Of a stretch of 64,000 bases of DNA, positions 32,160-40,555 are shown in pieces. The stretch's first letter is position 1; every line of letters begins with the position of its first letter. Position numbers and translations under genes: made by a program. The stretch is from Rhodospirillales bacterium. GTDB lineage: Bacteria > Pseudomonadota > Alphaproteobacteria > Rhodospirillales > JAPHRK01. The stretch is taken from the NCBI GenBank assembly GCA_026196105.1, contig JAPHRK010000033.1, positions 1 to 64,000 of the forward strand, in the 5' to 3' direction. The notes under the pieces were generated by a model. It was not told the DNA's origin, made no database searches, and saw only the letters and a list, made by a program, of their open reading frames with translations.

Positions 32160-33185
32160 TTAAGAGTAGTTTCTGATCATTAAGGCTGAAGCCGCTTGTT
32201 CCACCAGCTCATCCATAATTTCTTGCATGGGTTGTTCTGATGACACCATGCCGACGACTTGTCCAGCCATTAAAGAACCATTTTCCACATCGCCATCTAT
32301 GACAGCATTGCGTAAAGCTCCTGCCCAATACTTTTCAATTTCAAGCTGGCCATCATGCTGGCTGATTTCTTCATTATTGAAGCGTTGAATGATTTCACGC
32401 TGGAATTCCATGAAGCGTTCAGTTCCTTTGTTAGTAATAGCACGAACTGGAATGACCGGGAAGCGAGGATCAATTTGGATCGTTGGCATGGCATCTTTCG
32501 CCTTAGCCCGAATGAAAGCTTTTTTGAAATCATGGTGAGCAATTGATTCAGTAGCACAAACAATACGAGTACCAACTTGGCAGCCAGCAGCTCCCATTTC
32601 TAAATATGAAAGAATGGCTTCCCCGCGACCAATGCCGCCTGCGACAAAAATAGGAACTTCTTTAATCTGGGGTAAAATTTCTTGGGCGAGAACACTCGTT
32701 GCAACAGGACCAATATGTCCCCCAGCTTCAGAGCCTTCAACCACTAAGGCATCAGCTCCTGAACGCACTAAACGTTTTGCTAATGCTACCGCTGGAGAAA
32801 AACAGATAACCTTGGCGCCGCCGTCTTTGGCGCGTTTGATGGAAGCGCCAGTAGGTAACCCACCAGCCAGGACAATATGGGAAACTCTTTGCTCAAGGCA
32901 AACATCGATCAGAGCATCCAGATCTGGGTGCATGGTGATCAAATTGACGCCAAAGTTCTTTGAGGTTAACTCTTTAGTTCCAGCAATTTCAGCTGCCAAG
33001 ATATCAGGAGGCATGGCGCCACAACCGATAACACCAAAAGCGCCAGCATTTGAAGTGGCAGCAACAAGGTTACGCTCTGAGACCCAAGACATGCCGCCGC
33101 CCATGATGGCGACATCACATCCCAGAAAATCTAATCCGGGTTGCCATAGCCTATTGAGCTTTTCTTTTGCTCCATTGTCCGTCAT
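32160..33185 (-). CDS. Nitronate monooxygenase / NPD-type flavoprotein
   Basis: 341 residues, FMN-dependent TIM barrel of the 2-nitropropane dioxygenase family. Visible: GGGMSWVSERNLVAATSNAGAFGVIG, the VEGSEAGGHIG flavin loop with conserved His, PIFVAGGIGRGEAILSYLEMGAAGCQVGTRI. These enzymes oxidise nitronates or act as NADH:quinone reductases. GGGGA just upstream supports the ATG at 33185 over the TTG at 33197. Located 24 bp after lysC and presumably co-transcribed. Confidence 0.88.
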   Translation of the reverse strand: MTDNGAKEKLNRLWQPGLDFLGCDVAIMGGGMSWVSERNLVAATSNAGAFGVIGCGAMPPDILAAEIAGTKELTSKNFGVNLITMHPDLDALIDVCLEQRVSHIVLAGGLPTGASIKRAKDGGAKVICFSPAVALAKRLVRSGADALVVEGSEAGGHIGPVATSVLAQEILPQIKEVPIFVAGGIGRGEAILSYLEMGAAGCQVGTRIVCATESIAHHDFKKAFIRAKAKDAMPTIQIDPRFPVIPVRAITNKGTERFMEFQREIIQRFNNEEISQHDGQLEIEKYWAGALRNAVIDGDVENGSLMAGQVVGMVSSEQPMQEIMDELVEQAASALMIRNYS

Positions 33186-33209
33186 AGGAATCCCCAAATA
33201 ATTCCGCGA

Positions 33210-34430
33210 TTAAACTTCTTCAGCATCCAAACCATAAGCTGTATGTAGCGCCCGTAAAGCTAATTCAAAATACTCTTCTGCGATAAGAACACTGACTTTA
33301 ATTTCAGATGTAGAAATCACCTGAATATTGATTCCTTTGTCTGCAAGGGTTTGGAACATGTTTTGTGCCACACCTGCGTGCGAACGCATGCCAACACCAA
33401 CCACAGAGACTTTAACCACATCCGGGTCAGAAATGAGCTGCTTGTAATTAACTTCTGTTGATTTTTCTAGAACTTCGACGGCACGACTTAGATCACCATT
33501 TGGCACAGTGAAGGTCACGTCTGTGCGGCCTTCTTCTGAGATATTCTGAACAATCATATCCACGTTGACACTTGCTTCAGCCAAAGGGCCAAAGATATGA
33601 GCAGCAACACCAGGGCGATCAGCTACCGATACAAGGGTAATTTTAGCTTCGTCTTTGCTGTAAGCAATGCCGCTTACCAGTTCCTTTTCCACGATTTCAT
33701 CCTCATCAACAACTAAGGTTCCTTCATCTTCCGAGAAGGACGAACGGACCTGCAAACGCACGCCGTGTTTCATTCCCATTTCTACAGAGCGAGTCTGCAG
33801 AACTTTTGCTCCAAGGGATGCCATTTCCAGCATCTCTTCATAGGTAATCTTATCAAGCTTTTTCGCTTTGGTCACAATTCGGGGATCACAGGTATAAACC
33901 CCGTCCACATCCGTATAGATATCACAACGGTCTGCTTTCAATGCCGCGGCTAAAGCTACAGCAGATGTATCTGAGCCGCCCCGACCAAGGGTGGTAATCC
34001 GATTGTCCGGTCCTACGCCTTGGAAGCCAGGGACAACAACTACTTCACCACCGTTTAGACGCTCACTGAGTGCATCGGTACCAATTTCAGCAATCCGAGC
34101 TTTGCCGTGAATACCGTCAGTATGAATAGGAATTTGCCATCCCATCCATGACCGAGCGGGAATACCTAGATCTTGCAAAGCTAAAGCTAGCAAACCTGAA
34201 GTGACTTGTTCTCCAGATGAGACGACTACATCATATTCACGGGCGTCAACTAGGGCACCCATCTCGCCGGTGTATCCGACAAGCCTATTCGTTTCTCCAG
34301 ACATAGCGGAGACCACGACGGCAACTTGATTGCCAAGGTCTATTTCGCTTTTTACCCGGCGGGCTACATTTTTAATGCGTTCTACGTCGCCAACCGACGT
34401 GCCTCCGAATTTTTGTACTATACGAGCCAT
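33210..34430 (-). CDS. lysC: Aspartokinase
   Basis: 406 residues; phosphorylates L-aspartate, first step to Lys, Thr, Met. KFGGTSVGDVERI opens the kinase domain, with VVSAMSGETN, TLGRGGSDTSAVALAAAL and DVDGVYTCDPRIV; two C-terminal ACT domains (about 265-400) provide feedback by Lys and/or Thr. The frame continues upstream of the true start, but the canonical N-terminus MARIVQKFGG fixes the ATG at 34430. An intrinsic terminator lies in its leader (34511-34546). Divergent from ubiG. Confidence 0.96.
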   Translation of the reverse strand: MARIVQKFGGTSVGDVERIKNVARRVKSEIDLGNQVAVVVSAMSGETNRLVGYTGEMGALVDAREYDVVVSSGEQVTSGLLALALQDLGIPARSWMGWQIPIHTDGIHGKARIAEIGTDALSERLNGGEVVVVPGFQGVGPDNRITTLGRGGSDTSAVALAAALKADRCDIYTDVDGVYTCDPRIVTKAKKLDKITYEEMLEMASLGAKVLQTRSVEMGMKHGVRLQVRSSFSEDEGTLVVDEDEIVEKELVSGIAYSKDEAKITLVSVADRPGVAAHIFGPLAEASVNVDMIVQNISEEGRTDVTFTVPNGDLSRAVEVLEKSTEVNYKQLISDPDVVKVSVVGVGMRSHAGVAQNMFQTLADKGINIQVISTSEIKVSVLIAEEYFELALRALHTAYGLDAEEV

Positions 34431-34510
34431 CGTAAAATTAAAACCTCGTCGACTCTTGCTCCTAAAAACCAGCCCAACCCCTACTAGTTTTTGGATTTTT
34501 GTCCATTTAG

Positions 34511-34546
34511 AAAAAGGCCTTGAACAACAGGGCAGACGGTCAAGGC
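34511..34546 (-). terminator. Intrinsic terminator in the lysC leader
   Basis: Minus-strand stem GCCTTGA / TCAAGGC (34546-34540 with 34523-34517) with 16-nt loop, then CTTTTTC. It lies 80 bases upstream of lysC; a second weaker hairpin (GCAACTCC/GGAGTGC, about 34560-34585) precedes it. A short frame (ATG YSPSQLQIPRSANFFVP stop) ends inside the terminator stem. May be a transcription attenuator, or stop readthrough from the leftward kinase gene beyond ubiG. Confidence 0.6.
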
Positions 34547-34641
34547 ACAAAAAAATTCGCACTCCTTGGTATTTGGAGTTGCGACGGGCTATACATACTC
34601 TTAAACCCTCTTTCAAGGCAACCCATATGAGGAGTTGACGA

Positions 34642-35409
34642 ATGTCGGCTGAGGCAGAAAAGCAAACCAGTAAATCAACCGGAACCGCTTCCCCTGAAGA
34701 GGTCGCCCGCTTTGTCGCTATGGCTGAGGAATGGTGGGACCCTAAGGGCAAGTTTCGGCCCTTGCACAAGTTCAACCCGATTCGCCTGACTTTTATGCGC
34801 GATTCCATCTGCGCCCATTATAATCGCGACCCTCAGCAACCTCTTCCGCTTAAAGGCTTAAAGATTCTTGATATCGGCTGTGGTGGTGGATTGCTCAGTG
34901 AACCTCTTTGTCGGCTCGGGGCAGAAATGACCTCTATTGATGCGGCTGAGAAGAACATCAGCATTGCCTCAGTTCATGCTAAAGAATCTGGTTTGAAAAT
35001 AGGTTATCGAAATGCCTTGCCGGAGCAGTTGCTCAAAGAAGGGGCGAGCTTTGATGTTGTGCTTAACATGGAAGTTGTTGAGCATGTTCCAGATATGCAT
35101 GAGTTTCTTCAGGTTTGTAGTGATCTAGTAAAACCCGGTGGAGTTATGGTCGGGGCGACGCTTAATCGTACATTGAAGGCCTTGGCTTTGGCAAAATTCG
35201 GCGCAGAGTATGTGTTGCGCTGGCTTCCTGCGGGAACCCATGACTGGAATAAATTTGTTAAGCCTTCAGAGTTTGTAGGTGCTTTAAGGAACAATGGGAT
35301 TACCGTGACCTCTCTCAAAGGTATGTCCTTTAACCCTCTTAGAGATACATGGTCCTTAACCGATAACCTTGAGATGAATTACTTGTTGTTTGGAACAAAA
35401 GCTCTTTAG
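34642..35409 (+). CDS. ubiG: Ubiquinone biosynthesis O-methyltransferase
   Basis: 255 residues. Performs both O-methylations in ubiquinone synthesis. N-terminal EEVARFVAMAEEWWDPKGKFRPLHKFNPIRL is the UbiG signature; SAM-binding ILDIGCGGGLLSEPLCRLGA; MEVVEHVPD; and GTHDWNKFVKPSE near the C-terminus. GAGGAG lies close before the start. Divergent from lysC, and its stop overlaps the stop of the convergent hybrid kinase by 4 bases. Confidence 0.97.
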   Translation: MSAEAEKQTSKSTGTASPEEVARFVAMAEEWWDPKGKFRPLHKFNPIRLTFMRDSICAHYNRDPQQPLPLKGLKILDIGCGGGLLSEPLCRLGAEMTSIDAAEKNISIASVHAKESGLKIGYRNALPEQLLKEGASFDVVLNMEVVEHVPDMHEFLQVCSDLVKPGGVMVGATLNRTLKALALAKFGAEYVLRWLPAGTHDWNKFVKPSEFVGALRNNGITVTSLKGMSFNPLRDTWSLTDNLEMNYLLFGTKAL

Positions 35410-37928
35410 TTATTCTGAGCTCCATCAAGCCCATCAGTGATGGCTTTGATGACTTCATTGACCCTAACAGGCTTGGTTAGATAACGGGTGAAACCAGCTT
35501 TAAGACCCGCTTCAATATCTTTTGCAGTTGCCGCAGCGCTGAGAGCATAAATCGGGGTGTCTTTAGTTCTGTCATCTTCCTTCAAATGCTTAATAACTTC
35601 TAAGCCGCTCATGCCAGGCAAGTTAATATCGAGGAAAATAACGTCAGGGTTTTCTGCTTTGGCAATTTCAAGGCCTTGCTCACCCGTAACGGCAGTAATC
35701 ATAGATAATCCGTTTAAGCGAGAGGCAATGACTTCCATCAACTCAATATTTCCTATGTTATCTTCAACATAAAGTAGTTTGCCGTTAACGGTTGGATAGA
35801 TAGAAGTTGTGTTGTCTTCTTCACTGTTCCAGGTTGTTGAACGTTTAAGTTTTTCTCTGAATATAGGAAGATCAAACCAGAAAGTTGAACCTTCACCAGC
35901 TTTACTTTCAAACCCAATATACCCCCCCATTAGCTCGACTAATTGCTTGCTTACGACCAAGCCAATACCTGTTCCTTCAATTTCTGACGTTTCGGCCCCG
36001 AGTCGATGGAAAGGCTGGAAGAGATCATCGTAGAGCGCTTCAGGTATACCCTTACCTGTATCGGTTACTGATATTTTGAGGAAATTATTTTCCTTTTGTT
36101 GGAGGGTGACGATGACTTTGCCTCCCTGTCGATTGTACTTTATTCCGTTAGACATCAAGTTGAGTAAGATTTGTTTACAACGGGTAAAATCACCTAAGAG
36201 CTGGTAGTCGTCTTTTGGATCGGGAAGGATAAGTTCGATACTTAGATCTTCTGCCATCCCTTGGACCAGAGAGTGGACTTCATCGAACAAACTTGCTGTT
36301 GATACATTTTCTAAACTGAGGTCGATATTGCCAGTGTCAATTTTAGCTAAATCAAGCACATCATTGATAAGGTCGAGGAGATGGTTGCCCCCATTCAGAA
36401 TATGGTTAACGCAGACCTTTTGCTTATCACTTAGAGGTTCGTTTGGATTGCTGTTTAGCATTTGTCCAAAGCCAAGAATAGCGTTCATAGGTGTGCGTAA
36501 TTCGTGACTCATGGAAGAGAGGAAAACCGATTTCGCTTGGTTGGCCTGTTCCGCGTTTTTAAGGGCTTCCTTAAAGTCAGTTACATTTTTTGTTGTTGAA
36601 ATAATATGGGGATGACCATCAAGTTCAATAATACACGCAGACATGAAGCCTTGATAAGTAGAACCATCTTTATTGTTGAAAACACCCTCAAGATTGAGGA
36701 CTTGCCCATCCCTTTTAAGTCCGGCGACGAGTTTTTCACGGTCATTTGGGTCTGCCCATAAATTTAACTCACTTGTTTTCCTTCCGACAATCTCTTCTCT
36801 AGTATAGCCCGTAACATCTGTGAAACCTTGATTTACATCCATACACAGGCCGTCTTTGAGACGGGTAATCATGAAGATATCGGGGATAATTTGATAGATC
36901 TTACGAAGTTTTTCTTCGCTTTCTTTAATTTTTTCTTCAGCAAGTTTTCGTTCTGTAATATCTGTTCGTATAGAGACGTAACGGAAAGGTTTTCCTTTCT
37001 CATTGAGGAAAGGAACTATTGTGGCATCGACCCAATAAAACCCCCCATTTTTTTTGTGGTTCTTAACTTCTCCGCGCCAAACTTTGCCACCTGAAATCGT
37101 TTTCCACATTTCGTCGAAAAGCTCAGGGGGATGGACGTCAGATTTGATTATACGGTGATTCTCCCCTACCAATTCTTCCCGTGAGTAGCCACTAATTTCG
37201 CAAAATTTGTCATTGGCATAAGTTATCCTGCCACTTATGTCTGTAGCGCTGACAATTGCATGGTGATCAAGGGCTGCCTTTTGAAAATCCAACTCCCGCA
37301 TTTGTAATGCAAGAGCGTCTTCAGCTTTTTTACTTTCAGTGTTGTCTTTAACAACTCCTGTGAAATGCCGCGAGCCATCTGATGTGTCATGAGAAATTTG
37401 CCCTCGAGCCATAACAACTCGTTCATTACCGTCGGGTCGTATGAACCGATATTCATCATGAAATGGAATGCCGTTCGTGGTTGTGTCCCTGATTTTTTCT
37501 TTAATATCTTTTCTGTCATCAGGATGAACGTGGTCTAAAAAGAAACCAATAGTCATATTCTGGGGAATATCAGAAAACCCAAAAATTCGGAGCATTTCTT
37601 CGGAGCAAAAAGTTTCGTTACTGTCCAGGTTCCAATCCCAATGACCTACGCGGGCTATTTGTTCTGCCTTGGCATAGATTTCGTGATGGAGATCAGATTG
37701 CCCCATGGCAAGAGATACAGCAAGTTCATGCAGGCTCCGATAATAGAGAAGATTGAGGAGCAGCCCTACAGCTCCGCCAAGCAAAACTGGAGCTATGTAA
37801 CCTGAAAGGGCAGAAAAACTTACACCTAACATTATTTTTTGAGGGATTGAGAGAAGACTTAATGTTGCGGCCCCAGCAAGAAAAGAAGCCGCACCTGTCG
37901 CCCATTTTTGACGCCACCACAAAGCCAT
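35406..37928 (-). CDS. Membrane hybrid histidine kinase with three PAS domains
   Basis: 840 residues. Two N-terminal membrane helices (about 10-65), almost no periplasmic loop, then PAS 1 (about 85-205, PAS_3 type), PAS 2 (about 215-325; AALDHHAIVSATDISGRITYAND), PAS 3 (about 335-455), HisKA with SHELRTPMNA (phospho-His about 473), HATPase (NLMSNGIKYN, DTGKGIP, GTGIGLV) and REC with acceptor Asp about 767 (VIFLDINLPGMSG). Similar layout and near-identical motifs to the kinase at 17989-20625, so they may be paralogues. PAS 2 might bind a small ligand or flavin, but no LOV Cys motif is present. No adjacent response regulator. Confidence 0.9.
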   Translation of the reverse strand: MALWWRQKWATGAASFLAGAATLSLLSIPQKIMLGVSFSALSGYIAPVLLGGAVGLLLNLLYYRSLHELAVSLAMGQSDLHHEIYAKAEQIARVGHWDWNLDSNETFCSEEMLRIFGFSDIPQNMTIGFFLDHVHPDDRKDIKEKIRDTTTNGIPFHDEYRFIRPDGNERVVMARGQISHDTSDGSRHFTGVVKDNTESKKAEDALALQMRELDFQKAALDHHAIVSATDISGRITYANDKFCEISGYSREELVGENHRIIKSDVHPPELFDEMWKTISGGKVWRGEVKNHKKNGGFYWVDATIVPFLNEKGKPFRYVSIRTDITERKLAEEKIKESEEKLRKIYQIIPDIFMITRLKDGLCMDVNQGFTDVTGYTREEIVGRKTSELNLWADPNDREKLVAGLKRDGQVLNLEGVFNNKDGSTYQGFMSACIIELDGHPHIISTTKNVTDFKEALKNAEQANQAKSVFLSSMSHELRTPMNAILGFGQMLNSNPNEPLSDKQKVCVNHILNGGNHLLDLINDVLDLAKIDTGNIDLSLENVSTASLFDEVHSLVQGMAEDLSIELILPDPKDDYQLLGDFTRCKQILLNLMSNGIKYNRQGGKVIVTLQQKENNFLKISVTDTGKGIPEALYDDLFQPFHRLGAETSEIEGTGIGLVVSKQLVELMGGYIGFESKAGEGSTFWFDLPIFREKLKRSTTWNSEEDNTTSIYPTVNGKLLYVEDNIGNIELMEVIASRLNGLSMITAVTGEQGLEIAKAENPDVIFLDINLPGMSGLEVIKHLKEDDRTKDTPIYALSAAATAKDIEAGLKAGFTRYLTKPVRVNEVIKAITDGLDGAQNN

Positions 37929-38046
37929 AAAAGTTAATTCTTCCCTCGTTTTACATTGCTAGGTGCTAAAAAACTGGTTAGCAACTCACCCCATTATAGC
38001 ATTTGTTAAAACCTGAAGAACCCAAAAACAAGGGGGTTAGAGTTTC

Positions 38047-38556
38047 TTAATTCGTTTTTTTATTTGAGCCTGTCGGCCAAGATAAACGTTGAAAATCAAT
38101 GCCTTCGTCAGCGAGTTTAGTCGCATCTTCTTCTGATGCTTCCCCGTAAATGCCTCTTTCTTCGGCATCGCCATGATGAATAGCGCGGGCTTCTTCAACA
38201 AATTGTTCTCCAACATCATCAAAATTATCTTCAATGTGTTTTTGAACTTTGCCGATAGCTCTCAAAATCTGTTTAGCAACTTCTTCGGCACGTTCATCCC
38301 CTGAAACCTCTGCAGCCCCTTTAGCTATATCTTTTAATGTTTGAGGCGTTGGGGTGACATCATCTGTCAATGAAGGAGTTGCAGGTTGTTTGTGGGTCAC
38401 CACATTTGGTGCCATTGGTGCTTTGCCGATTTGTACGTCGCCGCAGAAGGGACAAGAAATCTCACCTGACTTCGCTTGATGCTCATAAGTTTCGCTGTCT
38501 TTAAACCATGCTTCAAAGCTATGGGTGTGAGAACATTTAAGTTGATACAAGATCAT
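38047..38556 (-). CDS. DUF1178 family protein
   Basis: 169 residues. N-terminal MILYQLKCSHTHSFEAWFKDSETYEHQAKSGEISCPFCG, with the CPxC zinc-like pair and an isolated upstream Cys, identifies DUF1178; C-terminal EEARAIHHGDAEERGIYGEAS is also typical. Function unknown. In this group it normally follows grxC and the nitrilase gene; here a methyltransferase gene on the opposite strand has been placed between them. Confidence 0.93.
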   Translation of the reverse strand: MILYQLKCSHTHSFEAWFKDSETYEHQAKSGEISCPFCGDVQIGKAPMAPNVVTHKQPATPSLTDDVTPTPQTLKDIAKGAAEVSGDERAEEVAKQILRAIGKVQKHIEDNFDDVGEQFVEEARAIHHGDAEERGIYGEASEEDATKLADEGIDFQRLSWPTGSNKKTN

Positions 38557-38664
38557 AACCGGCCGAAACTCCAGAAATCTTTAGTGGTTAAAAGTTACCA
38601 TAGGTTAATATACTGGGGTTATGAACCACAGCCTTTGAATCTTATAGGGTAATCCGTTAACAAA

Positions 38665-39267
38665 ATGCCAAACGAAAAAAAATTACCGCAAGACGAACAA
38701 TCTACGCCTCTGCATCTTCTAATAAAAGAGCCTTCTTTATGGATTCAAAGATTTGTGCCTCTTATTCCTTTAGGAGGGACGGTTTTAGACCTTGCTTGTG
38801 GGGGAGGGCGTAATAGCCGGTATCTGCTTGCCAAGGGTTATAAAGTGGTAGCCGTTGATCGAAATACAGAAGCTATTTCGGATTTGTCAGATCATCCAAA
38901 TATTGAAATCATTACAGCTGATTTAGAAGACGGTTCCCCATGGCCTTTCAAAGGGTGCGCTTTTGAGGGAGTTGTAACAACGAACTATCTGTACCGGCCT
39001 TTATTCCAAACCTTGGTGGCTTCTCTTAAATTGGAAGGCCTTTTTCTTTATGAAACTTTTGCCAATGGAAATCAGGAATTTCGCAAACCACGAAACCCTG
39101 ACCATCTCTTAAAGGCAGGTGAGTTGTTGGAACTCTCAGAAGAAAGACTTCATGTGGTTGCTTATGAACATGGATTGAAAGAAAATCAGCCTTTACCGGG
39201 CGTGGTTCAGAGGATTTGTGCTGTCAATACAGACAAAGACACACCCTACTTCTCTTTAAATCTTTAA
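38665..39267 (+). CDS. Class I SAM-dependent methyltransferase
   Basis: 200 residues, Rossmann-type: VLDLACGGGRNSRYLLAKGYKVVAVDRN (motif I and acidic SAM-ribose residue), ADLEDGSPWPF, VVTTNYLYRP. Resembles the TehB/tellurite-like and YP_-type small methyltransferases; substrate unknown. The only rightward gene within the leftward DUF1178-nitrilase-grxC run. Confidence 0.85.
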   Translation: MPNEKKLPQDEQSTPLHLLIKEPSLWIQRFVPLIPLGGTVLDLACGGGRNSRYLLAKGYKVVAVDRNTEAISDLSDHPNIEIITADLEDGSPWPFKGCAFEGVVTTNYLYRPLFQTLVASLKLEGLFLYETFANGNQEFRKPRNPDHLLKAGELLELSEERLHVVAYEHGLKENQPLPGVVQRICAVNTDKDTPYFSLNL

Positions 39268-39276
39268 AACTCTAGT

Positions 39277-40098
39277 TTAATTCTTTAGTTTGAAATCTCG
39301 ATGGTTTTTAAGGTTTGGTACCATATTTCGCGCCCCGTCAACCAATACTGGGTCTATCGTTGCGATCACTATTCCAGGGTCTTCACCGCCATCGGCAAGG
39401 ATTTCTCCCCACGGGGAAATAATCAACGAATGCCCAAAGGTTTCCCGTCCTCCTTGGTGAATACCGCACTGGGCTGGTGCAAAAACAAAACAGCCAGTCT
39501 CAATAGCTCTCGCTCGCAACAGAACATGCCAATGAGCTTTGCCTGTTTGACGGGTAAAAGCTGCAGGGACAGTCAAGAACTGAGCCCCTGCTTTGGCAAG
39601 TGTTTGATAAAGATGAGGGAATCGTAAGTCATAACAAACTGTCATTCCTAAATCGCCCCAGGGAAGCTTGGTTAAGATTGCTTTGTCACCAGGGGAGAAG
39701 TCATTTGATTCTCGATAGCTTTCCCCATTGGCTAAATCCACATCAAACATATGGATTTTGTCATAGGAGGCCGTAATGTCTCCTTGAGGAGATATTAGGT
39801 AGGAGCGATTGGCAGCTTTTTGATCCGTCAATTTTATAGCAAGAGAGCCAATGAGTACCCAAACAGCTTTTTCTTTAGCAAGTTGGCAAAAAGCTTTTAA
39901 AGCAAGGTGCTCATTTTCAGGCATGGATATCTCGACAATTTTCGAGCGGTCCGGTTCAATCATTGAAACGTTTTCTGGCAGGCAAATAAGTTCCGCCCCT
40001 TGCTTGCAGGCTTCAGTAATCCACCTGCTTGCTTCGGCAATATTGGTCGCCATATCTGGGCCAGCCGTGACTTGAACACAAGCTACTTTGAAAGTCAC
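39277..40098 (-). CDS. Carbon-nitrogen hydrolase (Nit2/omega-amidase-like)
   Basis: 273 residues. Complete nitrilase triad: Glu in CLPENVSM, Lys in YDKIHMFDVDL, Cys in VCYDLRFPHLYQTLA. FDVDLANGESYRES and RAIETGCFVFAPAQCG are those of the Nit1/Nit2 subgroup that hydrolyses deaminated glutathione or omega-amides of 2-oxoglutaramate. Thirteen bp after grxC, in keeping with thiol/glutathione maintenance. Confidence 0.92.
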   Translation of the reverse strand: MTFKVACVQVTAGPDMATNIAEASRWITEACKQGAELICLPENVSMIEPDRSKIVEISMPENEHLALKAFCQLAKEKAVWVLIGSLAIKLTDQKAANRSYLISPQGDITASYDKIHMFDVDLANGESYRESNDFSPGDKAILTKLPWGDLGMTVCYDLRFPHLYQTLAKAGAQFLTVPAAFTRQTGKAHWHVLLRARAIETGCFVFAPAQCGIHQGGRETFGHSLIISPWGEILADGGEDPGIVIATIDPVLVDGARNMVPNLKNHRDFKLKN

Positions 40099-40110
40099 TG
40101 TTCGTCTTCC

Positions 40111-40374
40111 TTAATCTGCTATACCGAGAAGTGTATTAAGTTCACCGTCCATATCTAATTCGTAGATATCGTCACAGCCGCCGACGTGTTTATCGTCAAT
40201 AAAAATTTGTGGAACAGATGTACCGCCGCCTGAGCGTTCCGTCATTTTTGTACGGCCTTCAGCATCAGAAGACACATCATATTCAATGAAATCTACGAAC
40301 TTATTTTTTAAGAGTTTCTTTGCTTGGTGGCAAAAAGGGCAGAACATCGTTGTATATATTTCGACTTTAGGCAT
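40111..40374 (-). CDS. grxC: Glutaredoxin 3
   Basis: 87 residues. Redox motif CPFC (Cys12, Cys15), GGGTSVPQIFIDDKHVGGCDDIYELD with the cis-Pro and GSH-binding loop. Start at 40374 supported by AAGG five bases upstream; another ATG four codons earlier is possible. Reduces glutathione-mixed disulfides. First gene of the leftward grxC-nitrilase pair. Confidence 0.96.
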   Translation of the reverse strand: MPKVEIYTTMFCPFCHQAKKLLKNKFVDFIEYDVSSDAEGRTKMTERSGGGTSVPQIFIDDKHVGGCDDIYELDMDGELNTLLGIAD

Positions 40375-40555
40375 GGAGACCTTCATTTGTAAAAATTTAA
40401 GAGTTAGTCGCTTTAATTATCATGATTTAGCTATAACACTAAACCCTCATGTACAGAAAATAGGAATTAGTTGTTTGTAAGTTAAGGTTTTAGTGTAAAG
40501 TTTCTGCAAAAAATAAAGTGTGCAATTCTAGATCATTTGATGGGGTAATAAATCG

